From: Pseudomonas gingeri
GTDB lineage: Bacteria > Pseudomonadota > Gammaproteobacteria > Pseudomonadales > Pseudomonadaceae
NCBI RefSeq assembly: GCF_013386115.1
Contig: NZ_JACAOR010000014.1
Span: forward strand, 1 to 64,000
Reading direction: 5' to 3'
Length of the DNA stretch: 64,000 bases
How positions within the stretch are numbered: the stretch's first letter is position 1; each line of letters opens with the position of its first letter. Below the pieces are notes generated by a model. That model did not search any database, was not told the origin of the DNA, and was given only the letters and a program-made list of their open reading frames with translations. A program made the position numbers and the translations under genes. Below, piece after piece: positions 7,557 to 14,838 of this stretch.

Positions 7557-8669
7557 ATGTCTAAACTGTTCACCCCGGCCCGGATTGGGCAGCTCCGTTT
7601 GGCGCACCGCGTCGTATTGGCTCCGCTCACCCGCCTGCGTACCGAAGAGGGCGACGTACCCGGAGACCTGATGGTCGAGTACTACGCCCAACGGGCTTCC
7701 AGGGGAGGCTTACTGATCGCCGAGGCGACTAGCGTGTCGCCCATGGGTATCGCCTACGCCCGTGGGCCTGGCATTCATACTGACGAGCAGGTCGCGGGAT
7801 GGAAGAAGGTGACCGATGCCGTCCACGCCAAAGGCGCGAGCATCTATCTTCAACTCTGGCATGGCGGTCGTCAGGCGCATCCGGACAACATGAACGGTGA
7901 ACTGCCGGTTGCCCCTTCTGCGATCGCGGCCAAGGAAAAATCCGTTGTGCGCGACGGCGACGGCATCGCCGAGGCAGACCAGGTGGTGCCGAGGGCGCTG
8001 CGTCTCGATGAAATACCCGGCGTGATCGAGGAGTATCGGCGCGGTGCCGAGCGCGCCAAGGCCGCGGGCTTCGATGGTGTTGAGGTGCATGGCGCGAACG
8101 GCTACCTGCCCGACCAGTTCCTGCAAGATGGTACCAATCATCGCGACGATGCCTATGGAGGTTCGATCGAGAACCGCGCGCGCTTCATGCTCGACGTTGT
8201 CGAGGCGGCGGTTTCGGTGTGGGGCGGCGATCGCGTGGCGGTGCGGATTTCTCCGAGCGGCCAGTTCGGCACCATGTCGGACAGCAACCCCACGGCGACA
8301 TTCGGCTACCTGGCGAAGAAGCTCAACCCTTTCGGTCTGGCCTATCTGCACGTCATCGAGCCGCGCATCCGTGGCTACGAGGACATTGAGCTGAACGTTC
8401 CGGCCGTCGCGTCCAAGGGACTGCGCGGCATCTTCGAGGGGCCAATCATTGCCGCCGGTGGTTTCACCAAGGAAACCGCCGAGGAGATCGTCGCTTCTGG
8501 AGATGCGGACCTGGTAGCTTTCGGCCGTCCGTTCATTTCCAACCCGGATCTGCCTGAGCGGCTGCGGATCAACGCGCCGCTCAACCCTTACGATCGCAAT
8601 ACCTTCTACGGGGGGCGTGACGCGGGTTACACCGACTACGCCTTCCTCGACGAGGGCGCCGTTGCGTAA
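7557..8669 (+). CDS. Old yellow enzyme family alkene reductase
   Basis: A 370-residue FMN-dependent ene-reductase of the OYE/NemA/XenB family, which reduces electrophilic C=C bonds and some nitro compounds using NAD(P)H. The TIM-barrel start LFTPARIGQLRLAHRVVLAPLTRLR binds FMN. The substrate-binding pair is His178 and Asn181 in VEVHGANGYLPDQFLQ, with Tyr183 in the position of the catalytic tyrosine. The DAYGGSIENRARF motif follows, and the phosphate-binding GGFTKETAEE and VAFGRPFISNPDLP motifs lie near the C-terminus. Length is normal. The peroxiredoxin upstream suggests a role in defence against reactive electrophiles or oxidants. No adjacent regulator is visible; TetR-type repressors usually control such genes. 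Confidence 0.92.
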   Translation: MSKLFTPARIGQLRLAHRVVLAPLTRLRTEEGDVPGDLMVEYYAQRASRGGLLIAEATSVSPMGIAYARGPGIHTDEQVAGWKKVTDAVHAKGASIYLQLWHGGRQAHPDNMNGELPVAPSAIAAKEKSVVRDGDGIAEADQVVPRALRLDEIPGVIEEYRRGAERAKAAGFDGVEVHGANGYLPDQFLQDGTNHRDDAYGGSIENRARFMLDVVEAAVSVWGGDRVAVRISPSGQFGTMSDSNPTATFGYLAKKLNPFGLAYLHVIEPRIRGYEDIELNVPAVASKGLRGIFEGPIIAAGGFTKETAEEIVASGDADLVAFGRPFISNPDLPERLRINAPLNPYDRNTFYGGRDAGYTDYAFLDEGAVA

Positions 8670-8708
8670 CGAATCTGGCCAGACTCATAGCCCTGGTCTC
8701 GGGAGACC

Positions 8709-8728
8709 CGCGCGGCATCAGCCGCGCG
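8709..8728. terminator. GC-rich hairpin between OYE and crotonase genes
   Basis: CGCGCGGC and GCCGCGCG pair around ATCA. There is no T-tract, so it may be a weak terminator or an mRNA-stability hairpin rather than an efficient stop. Confidence 0.4.
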
Positions 8729-8805
8729 AGTGCCCTGGCGCTTGTCGCGAAGAGGCCGAGATCGCTGCCCACTCGCACAGCCACCTTCATGAAAAGGAAA
8801 CATCG

Positions 8806-9717
8806 ATGCAGAAATTATTCCGGACGATCATCATGTTCTCAGCGCTCTCGCTGCCCACCGGGGCCGTCTTTGCGCAAACCATCGACAAGATCGAGTCACG
8901 TCCTGACAACGTAACAATGGTCGATATTCCGACAAGTTCATCCCATAAGATTACCGTCGAGCGTCGCGGTGAGATCGTATTGATTGGTATCAACCGACCC
9001 AACATTCAGAACCGGATTGATCCGGAAGCGTATCTGGCCCTCGCCAAGGCATATTACGACTACGACCATGATCCATCACTTCGTGCCGCTGTGTTGTTCG
9101 GACACGGGGACAATTTCTCTCAGGGCCTTGACGTTGAGGGTTTTAAGGCCGTTGCCAGCTCAGGCGGAACCACGCTCGGTGATGGGCTGATCGACCCGCT
9201 TGGCAAGAAAATGCCCGGCCTCACCAAACCGCTGATCGTCGCGGTCCACGGCGACACCTGGAATATGGCGCATGAGCTGTTTCTTGTTGCCGACATACGG
9301 GTCGCGGCGAACAACACCAATTTCGGACAGGATGAAAATACGCATGGTCGTTTCCCGGGCGGTGGATCGACAGTGCGATTCGTGCGCGAAGCCGGTTGGG
9401 CCAACGCAATGCGCTACATTCTTACGGGAGATCATTGGACCGCCCGTGAGGCCTATCGCATGGGAACGGTCCAGGAGATCCCCGATCCACAGTCAGCCCT
9501 CGACAAGGCGATCGAGCTGGCGAACAGGATCGCCGCAAATGGACCTTTAGGGATCAAGGCATCGCTGGCATCTGCGCATCGGACTATCGACCCGGTGCAA
9601 GCCGACGCTCTATCCGAACTGGATGCGCAACGCGCAACGCTCTATAAATCAAACGACTTTCAGGAGGGGCGCAAGGCAGAGGCCGAAGGGAGATCACCTG
9701 TCTATCACGGGAATTGA
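8806..9717 (+). CDS. Exported enoyl-CoA hydratase/isomerase-like (crotonase fold) protein
   Basis: A 303-residue crotonase-superfamily protein with an apparent Sec signal peptide, MQKLFRTIIMFSALSLPTGAVFA, ending VFA-Q at residue 23; write-up of the full peptide is avoided beyond that. The fold begins near residue 48 (ITVERRGEIVLIGINRP). The first oxyanion-hole region is FSQGLDVEGF. The second, normally G-x-A-x-GGG-x-EL, reads G149-D-T-W-N-M-A-H-E157-L, so the glycine triplet is lost while the glutamate remains. A second acidic residue, Glu177 in FGQDE, is kept. A CoA enzyme in the periplasm would be unusual, so hydrolysis or isomerisation of a non-CoA substrate is possible. A longer upstream frame exists but AAGGA precedes this ATG. 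Confidence 0.8.
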   Translation: MQKLFRTIIMFSALSLPTGAVFAQTIDKIESRPDNVTMVDIPTSSSHKITVERRGEIVLIGINRPNIQNRIDPEAYLALAKAYYDYDHDPSLRAAVLFGHGDNFSQGLDVEGFKAVASSGGTTLGDGLIDPLGKKMPGLTKPLIVAVHGDTWNMAHELFLVADIRVAANNTNFGQDENTHGRFPGGGSTVRFVREAGWANAMRYILTGDHWTAREAYRMGTVQEIPDPQSALDKAIELANRIAANGPLGIKASLASAHRTIDPVQADALSELDAQRATLYKSNDFQEGRKAEAEGRSPVYHGN

Positions 9718-9770
9718 CAGCGCAGTTGAACGAATACAAGGGGTGAGCGAAGCGGGTTTGATTTTCGATA

Positions 9771-9795
9771 GAGCGGGAAACCGGTACTCCCGCTC
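9771..9795 (+). terminator. Hairpin after the exported crotonase gene
   Basis: GAGCGGGA and TCCCGCTC form a perfect 8-bp stem with a 9-base loop, between two convergent genes. No clear T-tract follows, so it is a modest candidate. Confidence 0.5.
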
Positions 9796-9821
9796 ATCGA
9801 CTCATTTATCTCTCAGCCGAC

Positions 9822-11276
9822 CTATTGACGACCTGTCCCTCGCGCCTGCCCGGTAAGGTGGTCACTGTGCATCGCCGTCGCCAGCGCAACGACGATCAGT
9901 CCCAGGGCCACGGCAAAGGTAGTGTGCATGCCGGCTGCCACCGCCTCGGGATCCGCCGTGATGATATCGCTGCTGGTCGTGGCGAATACAAATACCGCGC
10001 CCAAGGCCGCGGCGCCAGTGATCAGGCCGAGATTGCGCGACAGGTTGAGCAGGCCGGAAATCACGCCCCGCCGGTCTGCCGGGATTTCGCTCATGACGGC
10101 GGTATTGTTGGCCGTCTGGAACACGGCGTAGCCCAGGGTGAGGATCACCATGGGCACGATGTAGCCGGCGACACCCAGGGTCCGCGGCAGCAGCGATAAC
10201 CCCAGGCAGCCGAGGGCGATGGCCAGCAACCCGGCGAGGGTCATGACGGGGGCGCCGAAACGGTCGGCGATCCGTCCGGCGGGTAGGCCGGCCAACGCCG
10301 CGACGGCGGGTCCGATCGCCAGGACCAGGCCTACCCGTGCCGGTTCCAGGCCGAGGGCGAGGGCCAGGTAGAACGGCCCGACCACCAGGGTCGCCATCAG
10401 TACCGTGGTAACCAGCGTGCTCATGACCAGGCTGGCGCTCAGCAAGTGGTCACGGAACATCGCCGGTTGGATCAGTGGCGAGGCGACCTTCGTCTCGACC
10501 CACGCGAAAAGCCCGGCACCCACGGCCGCTACCACCAGCAGGGCGATATTGAGCGAGCCGAAATGGTTGCGCCCCAGGGTCATGGCCAGTGCGTAGGCGC
10601 CCAGGGTCAGGGCCAGCAACGCCGTGCCCGGCAGGTCGAAGCTGGGGCGCCTGGCCTGGGTTGCAAGTGGATCGGCGGGCAGGTGGCGATAGGCGAGCAG
10701 CCAGGTCAGCAAGCCCAGCGGTACGCAGATCAGGAAGATCGCCTGCCAGCCGAATCCGGCGATCAGCATGCCACCCAGCGATGGCCCGAGGGCGGTGCCG
10801 ATGGCCGAGGTGCTGCCGAGCAGGCCCATGGCGCTACCGGTGCGGGCCTTGGGCACGGTCTGGCCGACAAAGGCCAGGGTCAGCGCCATCATGATCGCCG
10901 CGCCAAGCCCTTGCAGCGCCCGCGCGCCAATCAGCCAGCCCAGTGTCGGTGCCAGGCCGCACAAGGCCGAGGCCGCGGTGGACAGGGCGATGCCGGACAG
11001 CAGCAGGCGACGCCGACCCAGCAGGTCGCCCAGGCGTCCGACGCTGACGATCAGCGTGGTGATCGCCAGCAGATAGGCGAGGACGACCCACTGGACCTGC
11101 TGGAAGGACGCCTCGAAGGCCTGGGCCAGGGTCGGCAGGCCGACGTTGGCGATGTTGGTGCCGAGGGACGACAGCAGCATGGACAGGGCCAGGCTGCCCA
11201 GGGCCCAGCGTACGGAGGGTGCATCGCTGCCATGGTTTGCGGTGGCTTGATGTCGTGCGGTGGTGGTGACTTTCAT
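9822..11276 (-). CDS. MFS drug efflux transporter, DHA2 (EmrB/QacA) type
   Basis: A 484-residue proton-coupled major facilitator with about 14 hydrophobic segments. Features include the D1 motif NIANVGLPTLAQAF in the first helix, motif A GRLGDLLGRRRLLL between helices 2 and 3, and motif C around GLLGSTSAIGTALGPSLGG. A second motif-A-like loop, GRIADRFGAP, lies in the second half. It probably exports drugs or toxic organics. The start has GAGGACGGG immediately upstream. It is divergent from a LysR-type regulator with a 138-bp intergenic region, the standard arrangement for a regulator-controlled efflux gene. The substrate is unknown. Confidence 0.92.
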   Translation of the reverse strand: MKVTTTARHQATANHGSDAPSVRWALGSLALSMLLSSLGTNIANVGLPTLAQAFEASFQQVQWVVLAYLLAITTLIVSVGRLGDLLGRRRLLLSGIALSTAASALCGLAPTLGWLIGARALQGLGAAIMMALTLAFVGQTVPKARTGSAMGLLGSTSAIGTALGPSLGGMLIAGFGWQAIFLICVPLGLLTWLLAYRHLPADPLATQARRPSFDLPGTALLALTLGAYALAMTLGRNHFGSLNIALLVVAAVGAGLFAWVETKVASPLIQPAMFRDHLLSASLVMSTLVTTVLMATLVVGPFYLALALGLEPARVGLVLAIGPAVAALAGLPAGRIADRFGAPVMTLAGLLAIALGCLGLSLLPRTLGVAGYIVPMVILTLGYAVFQTANNTAVMSEIPADRRGVISGLLNLSRNLGLITGAAALGAVFVFATTSSDIITADPEAVAAGMHTTFAVALGLIVVALATAMHSDHLTGQARGTGRQ

Positions 11277-11414
11277 CCCGTCCTCTTTTCCCGGCGCTGC
11301 CGATACGCAGCTACCGGAAATCTACGCTGGCCCCTACTATGGCGGAAGGCGCATGGGTTGCAGATTATTCGTGCGTCTGACGCTATCCATGACTCACCTG
11401 AAGCGGGGCTGCCG

Positions 11415-12305
11415 ATGTCGACACCTGACCTGAATCTGTTGCTGACCCTCGATGTGCTGCTGGCCGAGGGCAGCGTGGCGCGAGCCGCCGAGCGTTTGCG
11501 CCTGAGTCCTTCGGCGATGAGCCGGGCGTTGGCGCGCCTGCGGGAAACCACCGGCGACCCGCTGCTGGTCCGGGCCGGACGTGGCCTGGTGCCGACACCC
11601 CGGGCTCTGGAGTTGCGCGAGCGGGTCGGTCGTCTGGTGGAGGAGGCACAGGCGTTGTTACGGCCCGCCGAACAGCTGGATCTTGGGCAACTGGTCCGCA
11701 CCTTCACCCTGCGCACCAGCGAAGGTTTCGTGGAAAATTTCGGCGCGGCGCTGATTGCCCGCATCGGCCAGCAGGCACCGGGTGTGCGCCTGCGCTTTGT
11801 GCAGAAGCCGGACAAGGACAGCACACCGCTGCGCGACGGTACGGTGGATCTGGAGACCGGCGTGGTGGGGAAGGCGGCGAGTCCGGAGCTGTTTACCCAG
11901 GCGCTGTTCCGCGACCGTTTTGTCGGTGTGGTGCGCGCGGGGCATCCGTTGAGCGAAGGGACGATAACTCCGGCCCGCTATGCGGCGGGCCAGCACATCA
12001 GCGTGTCCCGGCGTGGCCTCGACAAGGGGCCGATCGACGATGGACTCAAGCGCCTGGGCCTGGAGAGGGCGGTGCTGACGATTGTCGCGGGGTTCTCCAC
12101 CGCGCTGGCGCTGGCCCGTTCCAGCGATCTGATTGCCAGTGTGCCGGAGCGCCATACCGCAAGGCTGCGATTGGGTATGCACAGCTTTGCCTTGCCGCTC
12201 GATGCGCCAGACTTCAGTGTATCGATGCTCTGGCACCCGAGGATGGACGCCGACCTGGCCCATCGCTGGTTACGTGGCTGCCTGCGGGAGGTCTGCGCGC
12301 TGTAG
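11415..12305 (+). CDS. LysR family regulator divergent from MFS gene
   Basis: A 296-residue LysR-type regulator. Residues 1-62 carry the winged HTH (LNLLLTLDVLLAEGSVARAAERL with LSPSAMSRALARLRE), closest in style to the NodD/LinR-like LysR subgroup that starts DLNLL. The remaining residues form the periplasmic-binding-like effector domain, including the VDLETGVVG segment. The open frame extends about 970 bp further upstream, but that extension is antisense to the MFS gene and has no Shine-Dalgarno; the family N-terminus fixes the start at this ATG. It most likely controls the divergent efflux gene. Confidence 0.9.
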   Translation: MSTPDLNLLLTLDVLLAEGSVARAAERLRLSPSAMSRALARLRETTGDPLLVRAGRGLVPTPRALELRERVGRLVEEAQALLRPAEQLDLGQLVRTFTLRTSEGFVENFGAALIARIGQQAPGVRLRFVQKPDKDSTPLRDGTVDLETGVVGKAASPELFTQALFRDRFVGVVRAGHPLSEGTITPARYAAGQHISVSRRGLDKGPIDDGLKRLGLERAVLTIVAGFSTALALARSSDLIASVPERHTARLRLGMHSFALPLDAPDFSVSMLWHPRMDADLAHRWLRGCLREVCAL

Positions 12306-12314
12306 CGAATCGCT

Positions 12315-12530
12315 TCAGTCGCGCAGCATGCTCGCTCCGTACTCACTGAAGCTGCTGCCCAGGTTGCTGTTCATCGAGCCGTTCTGCTGGCTGACACGGG
12401 CGCTGCTGTTGTAGTGCTGCTGGCAACTCAGTGTCTCGCAGGCGCTGTTGTTGCTGGTAGTCACGCCGGAGCAGGCGCTCAACAACAGGCTGCCGATCAC
12501 CAGTGCGGCTTTGACGAGGCTCGATTTCAT
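12315..12530 (-). CDS. Small putative lipoprotein
   Basis: A 71-residue protein with an N-terminal signal sequence MKSSLVKAALVIGSLLLSAC, whose lipobox is LLSAC, giving lipidation at Cys20. The mature part is about 52 residues, Ser/Asn rich, with two further cysteines (ACETLSC) that could form a disulphide. An in-frame upstream ATG would add 16 residues, but AGGGAAAG lies before the internal ATG and the lipoprotein signal starts there. It is convergent with the LysR gene. I do not recognise the family; similar short lipoproteins are common in Pseudomonas. Confidence 0.75.
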   Translation of the reverse strand: MKSSLVKAALVIGSLLLSACSGVTTSNNSACETLSCQQHYNSSARVSQQNGSMNSNLGSSFSEYGASMLRD

Positions 12531-12600
12531 AGTGGCTTTCCCTGGGCTGACACATTTTGTAATGGGTGCTCGGCCCATCTTACGCCTTCGTCCGCCGCGG

Positions 12601-13161
12601 CTACATGAAACTTTCCGGGCTCAGGTAGCGTTCGGCGCTGAGGCTGTAGAGCAGGCTGTGGGGCTGGCCCGGAACATCGTCCAGCTCGCCGTCGACGATC
12701 ATCCGGGCGCGTTCCAGGGTACGGCGCGAGGGCAGATTGTCCGGCCGCACCAGGCCGATCACTTCGTTGCGCTCCAGGGTCCTGAAGGCCAGGTGCAGGG
12801 CGGCTTCGACCATTTCGCTGGCGTAGCCCTTGCCCCAGGCGTCCGGTGCAAAGCGGAAATACAGGTTCAGTCCGCTACGCGAGCCGAACAGGCCGTCCTG
12901 CAGTCCGCCGAAGCCCAGGACCGTCTGCGGGTGTTCCTTGTCGCACACGGCCCAGTAGCCGAAGCCCCGGCTCTTCCAGTGCTCGATCCAGTTGAACAGG
13001 TTGCTGCTGGTGGTTTCCAGGGACGCCGCGCCCTTGGGGTTGTAGCGATTGGTCTGCGGGTCGCCGTGGATGGCCTGGGCGACCTTGAGGTCGTCCGCCT
13101 GCACCGGACGCAGCAGCAGGCGGTGGGTCTCGATGATGGGGACAGGTGTGGAAGCCGACAT
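12601..13161 (-). CDS. GNAT family N-acetyltransferase (RimJ/RimL-like)
   Basis: A 186-residue acetyltransferase of the RimJ/RimL/Acetyltransf_3 group. It begins with the hallmark IETHRLLLRPVQADDL, has YWAVCDKEHPQTVLGFGGL in the central strands, and carries the acetyl-CoA pyrophosphate loop in DAWGKGYASEMVEAAL, followed by GLVRPDNLPSRRTLERA. The substrate is probably an amine or a protein N-terminus and cannot be predicted. The frame extends upstream by 36 codons, but GGAGGA lies 6-10 bases before the ATG selected here. It is divergent from a LysE-family gene. Confidence 0.9.
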   Translation of the reverse strand: MSASTPVPIIETHRLLLRPVQADDLKVAQAIHGDPQTNRYNPKGAASLETTSSNLFNWIEHWKSRGFGYWAVCDKEHPQTVLGFGGLQDGLFGSRSGLNLYFRFAPDAWGKGYASEMVEAALHLAFRTLERNEVIGLVRPDNLPSRRTLERARMIVDGELDDVPGQPHSLLYSLSAERYLSPESFM

Positions 13162-13286
13162 GTGGGATGTTCCTCCAGAGCAACACGATGATCCTGATAA
13201 TGCGCCGCCAGGGGAGTTTTCTTCAATACGCTGCCGGGGTGGTTGAGTACTTTGCCTGTCACATTTCACTGAGAGGGCAGTATTCG

Positions 13287-13874
13287 ATGAGCGTTCTGAT
13301 TTCCATGGCCGCCTTTGCGTTGGCGTCGTCCATCACCCCCGGCCCGGTCAATATCGTGGCCCTGAGTTCCGGCGCGCAGTTCGGTCTGCGCGCCAGCCTG
13401 CGGCACGTCACCGGCGCCACCGTGGGTTTCACCCTGCTGCTGGTGCTGATCGGCCTGGGACTGCATGAACTGTTGCTGGCGCTGCCCGCGCTGACGCGGG
13501 TGATCCAGCTCGGCGGCGTGGCGTTCCTGTTGTACATGGCCTGGAAGCTGGCGATGGACGACGGCTCGCTGCATGCCGGCCAACCCGGCAAGCGGCCGAC
13601 CCTGGCGGTCGGCGCGGTGATGCAGTGGCTCAACCCCAAGGCCTGGCTGGCCTGCGTGGCGGGCATGGGGGCGTTTGCCGCCAACGGCGATACGCGGGTG
13701 GTGCTGGAGTTTGCCTTGATCTACTTCGTGATCTGCTATGGCTCGATTGCCTGCTGGGCCTTTGCCGGGACCTTTCTGCGCCGCTACCTGGAAAATCCCC
13801 GGGGCATGCGCCTGTTCAACCGGCTGATGGCGCTGTTGCTGGCCCTCAGCGCGATCTACCTGCTGCTGCCTTGA
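13287..13874 (+). CDS. LysE/RhtB family exporter
   Basis: A 195-residue inner-membrane exporter with about six hydrophobic segments. The SSITPGPVNIVALSSGAQFG segment carries the PGP signature at about residues 16-18, and QWLNPKAWLACVAG gives the second signature. It ends at a short C-terminal helix, AIYLLLP. It is somewhat shorter than typical RhtB proteins but complete. GAGAGGG precedes the ATG. It is convergent with an AraC-type regulator that ends 5 bp away on the opposite strand and belongs to the subgroup often found beside LysE genes; that regulator is the likely controller. Confidence 0.9.
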   Translation: MSVLISMAAFALASSITPGPVNIVALSSGAQFGLRASLRHVTGATVGFTLLLVLIGLGLHELLLALPALTRVIQLGGVAFLLYMAWKLAMDDGSLHAGQPGKRPTLAVGAVMQWLNPKAWLACVAGMGAFAANGDTRVVLEFALIYFVICYGSIACWAFAGTFLRRYLENPRGMRLFNRLMALLLALSAIYLLLP

Positions 13875-13878
13875 GCCG

Positions 13879-14727
13879 TCAGCCGCGGTACTGGCCGGGT
13901 GTCGCGGCCAGGTGTTGCTTGAACGCCCGCTGGAAGTGCGCCTGATCGGCGAAGCCGGCTTCCAGGGCGACATCGGCGATCAGCCGTCCACGGCGCAACT
14001 GGTTGCGCGCGTACTGGATGCGCCGGTTGACCAGGAAGGCGTGGGGCGTCATGCCATAGTGCTGCTTGAAGGCGCGGGTCAGGTAGGACGCCGACAGTTG
14101 CGCGGCCTGGCAGATATCCTCGAGTTTCAGCGCTTCGGTACAGTGCTTGTGGATATAGGCCGCGGCCCGTTCGAGCTTCTGGTTGATCTCGCGGGCGGGG
14201 ATCGGCGCCGGGTTCAGGTGGTGTTGCAGCAGGGTGAAGAACTCGACGATGGCGCACTGTTTCTCCAGATGGGCGAGATCGTCGTCCACCAGTTGTTCGT
14301 AGAGCAGGTTCAAGCCCCGGAAGAGCAGTGGATCGGTGCTGTGGGTGGCTGAAAACGCCCGGAAATCCAGGTCCGGGCTGAACCCCAGTTCGTGCTGCAG
14401 GGACGTCAGCCAGGGCGTCTCGACATAGAACATCCGATAGGCCCAGGGCTGGTCGTCGATGGGGTTGCAAGCGTGCACCTCGCCGGGATTCATCAGCACC
14501 ACGGTGCCGGCCTCGACCTGCCATTGCTGCTGTTCGTTGATATAGGTGCTGCGCCCGTGGGTGATCGCGCCAATGGAGAAATGCTCGTGGGAATGGCGTG
14601 CATAACAGACCTTGCGACCGTCCTGGATCGAACGGGCCTCGATAAACGGCAGGGTGGCATCGCGCCAGAAGTACGGGGCCCTGTCGTCAGGGTGGGCAGT
14701 GGCAGATCTGTGCATGGTCAAGTCCAT
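13879..14727 (-). CDS. AraC family regulator with cupin-type sensor
   Basis: A 282-residue regulator of the AraC-ligand-binding (cupin) type. The N-terminal half holds YARHSHEHFSIGAITHGRST and VEAGTVVLMNPGEVHACNPI, both typical of the sensory beta-barrel. The C-terminal half contains the two HTH units: LEDICQAAQLSASYLTRAFK and IADVALEAGFADQAHFQRAFK, ending ATPGQYRG. Its 3' end lies 4 bp beyond the 3' end of the LysE gene on the opposite strand, and this AraC subtype is commonly linked to LysE exporters. Several in-frame starts exist; the one at 14727 is preceded by AGGCTGA, and a second ATG lies 12 bp further in. Confidence 0.88.
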   Translation of the reverse strand: MDLTMHRSATAHPDDRAPYFWRDATLPFIEARSIQDGRKVCYARHSHEHFSIGAITHGRSTYINEQQQWQVEAGTVVLMNPGEVHACNPIDDQPWAYRMFYVETPWLTSLQHELGFSPDLDFRAFSATHSTDPLLFRGLNLLYEQLVDDDLAHLEKQCAIVEFFTLLQHHLNPAPIPAREINQKLERAAAYIHKHCTEALKLEDICQAAQLSASYLTRAFKQHYGMTPHAFLVNRRIQYARNQLRRGRLIADVALEAGFADQAHFQRAFKQHLAATPGQYRG

Positions 14728-14838
14728 TGATTCAGCCTGTGAAGGCCGGGCCGGGCAACGATGCCGGGCATCGACCTGCAGCAGCCGGCTTGCCGGCGAT
14801 GAGGCCCTTGCGTAGTGCATCGCCCGCCAGCTTAGTCC

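Noticed and set aside
10446..11414. Long in-frame upstream extension of the LysR gene
   Set aside because: It is antisense to the MFS transporter and reflects GC-rich third positions; the LysR family N-terminus and the divergent layout fix the start at 11415.
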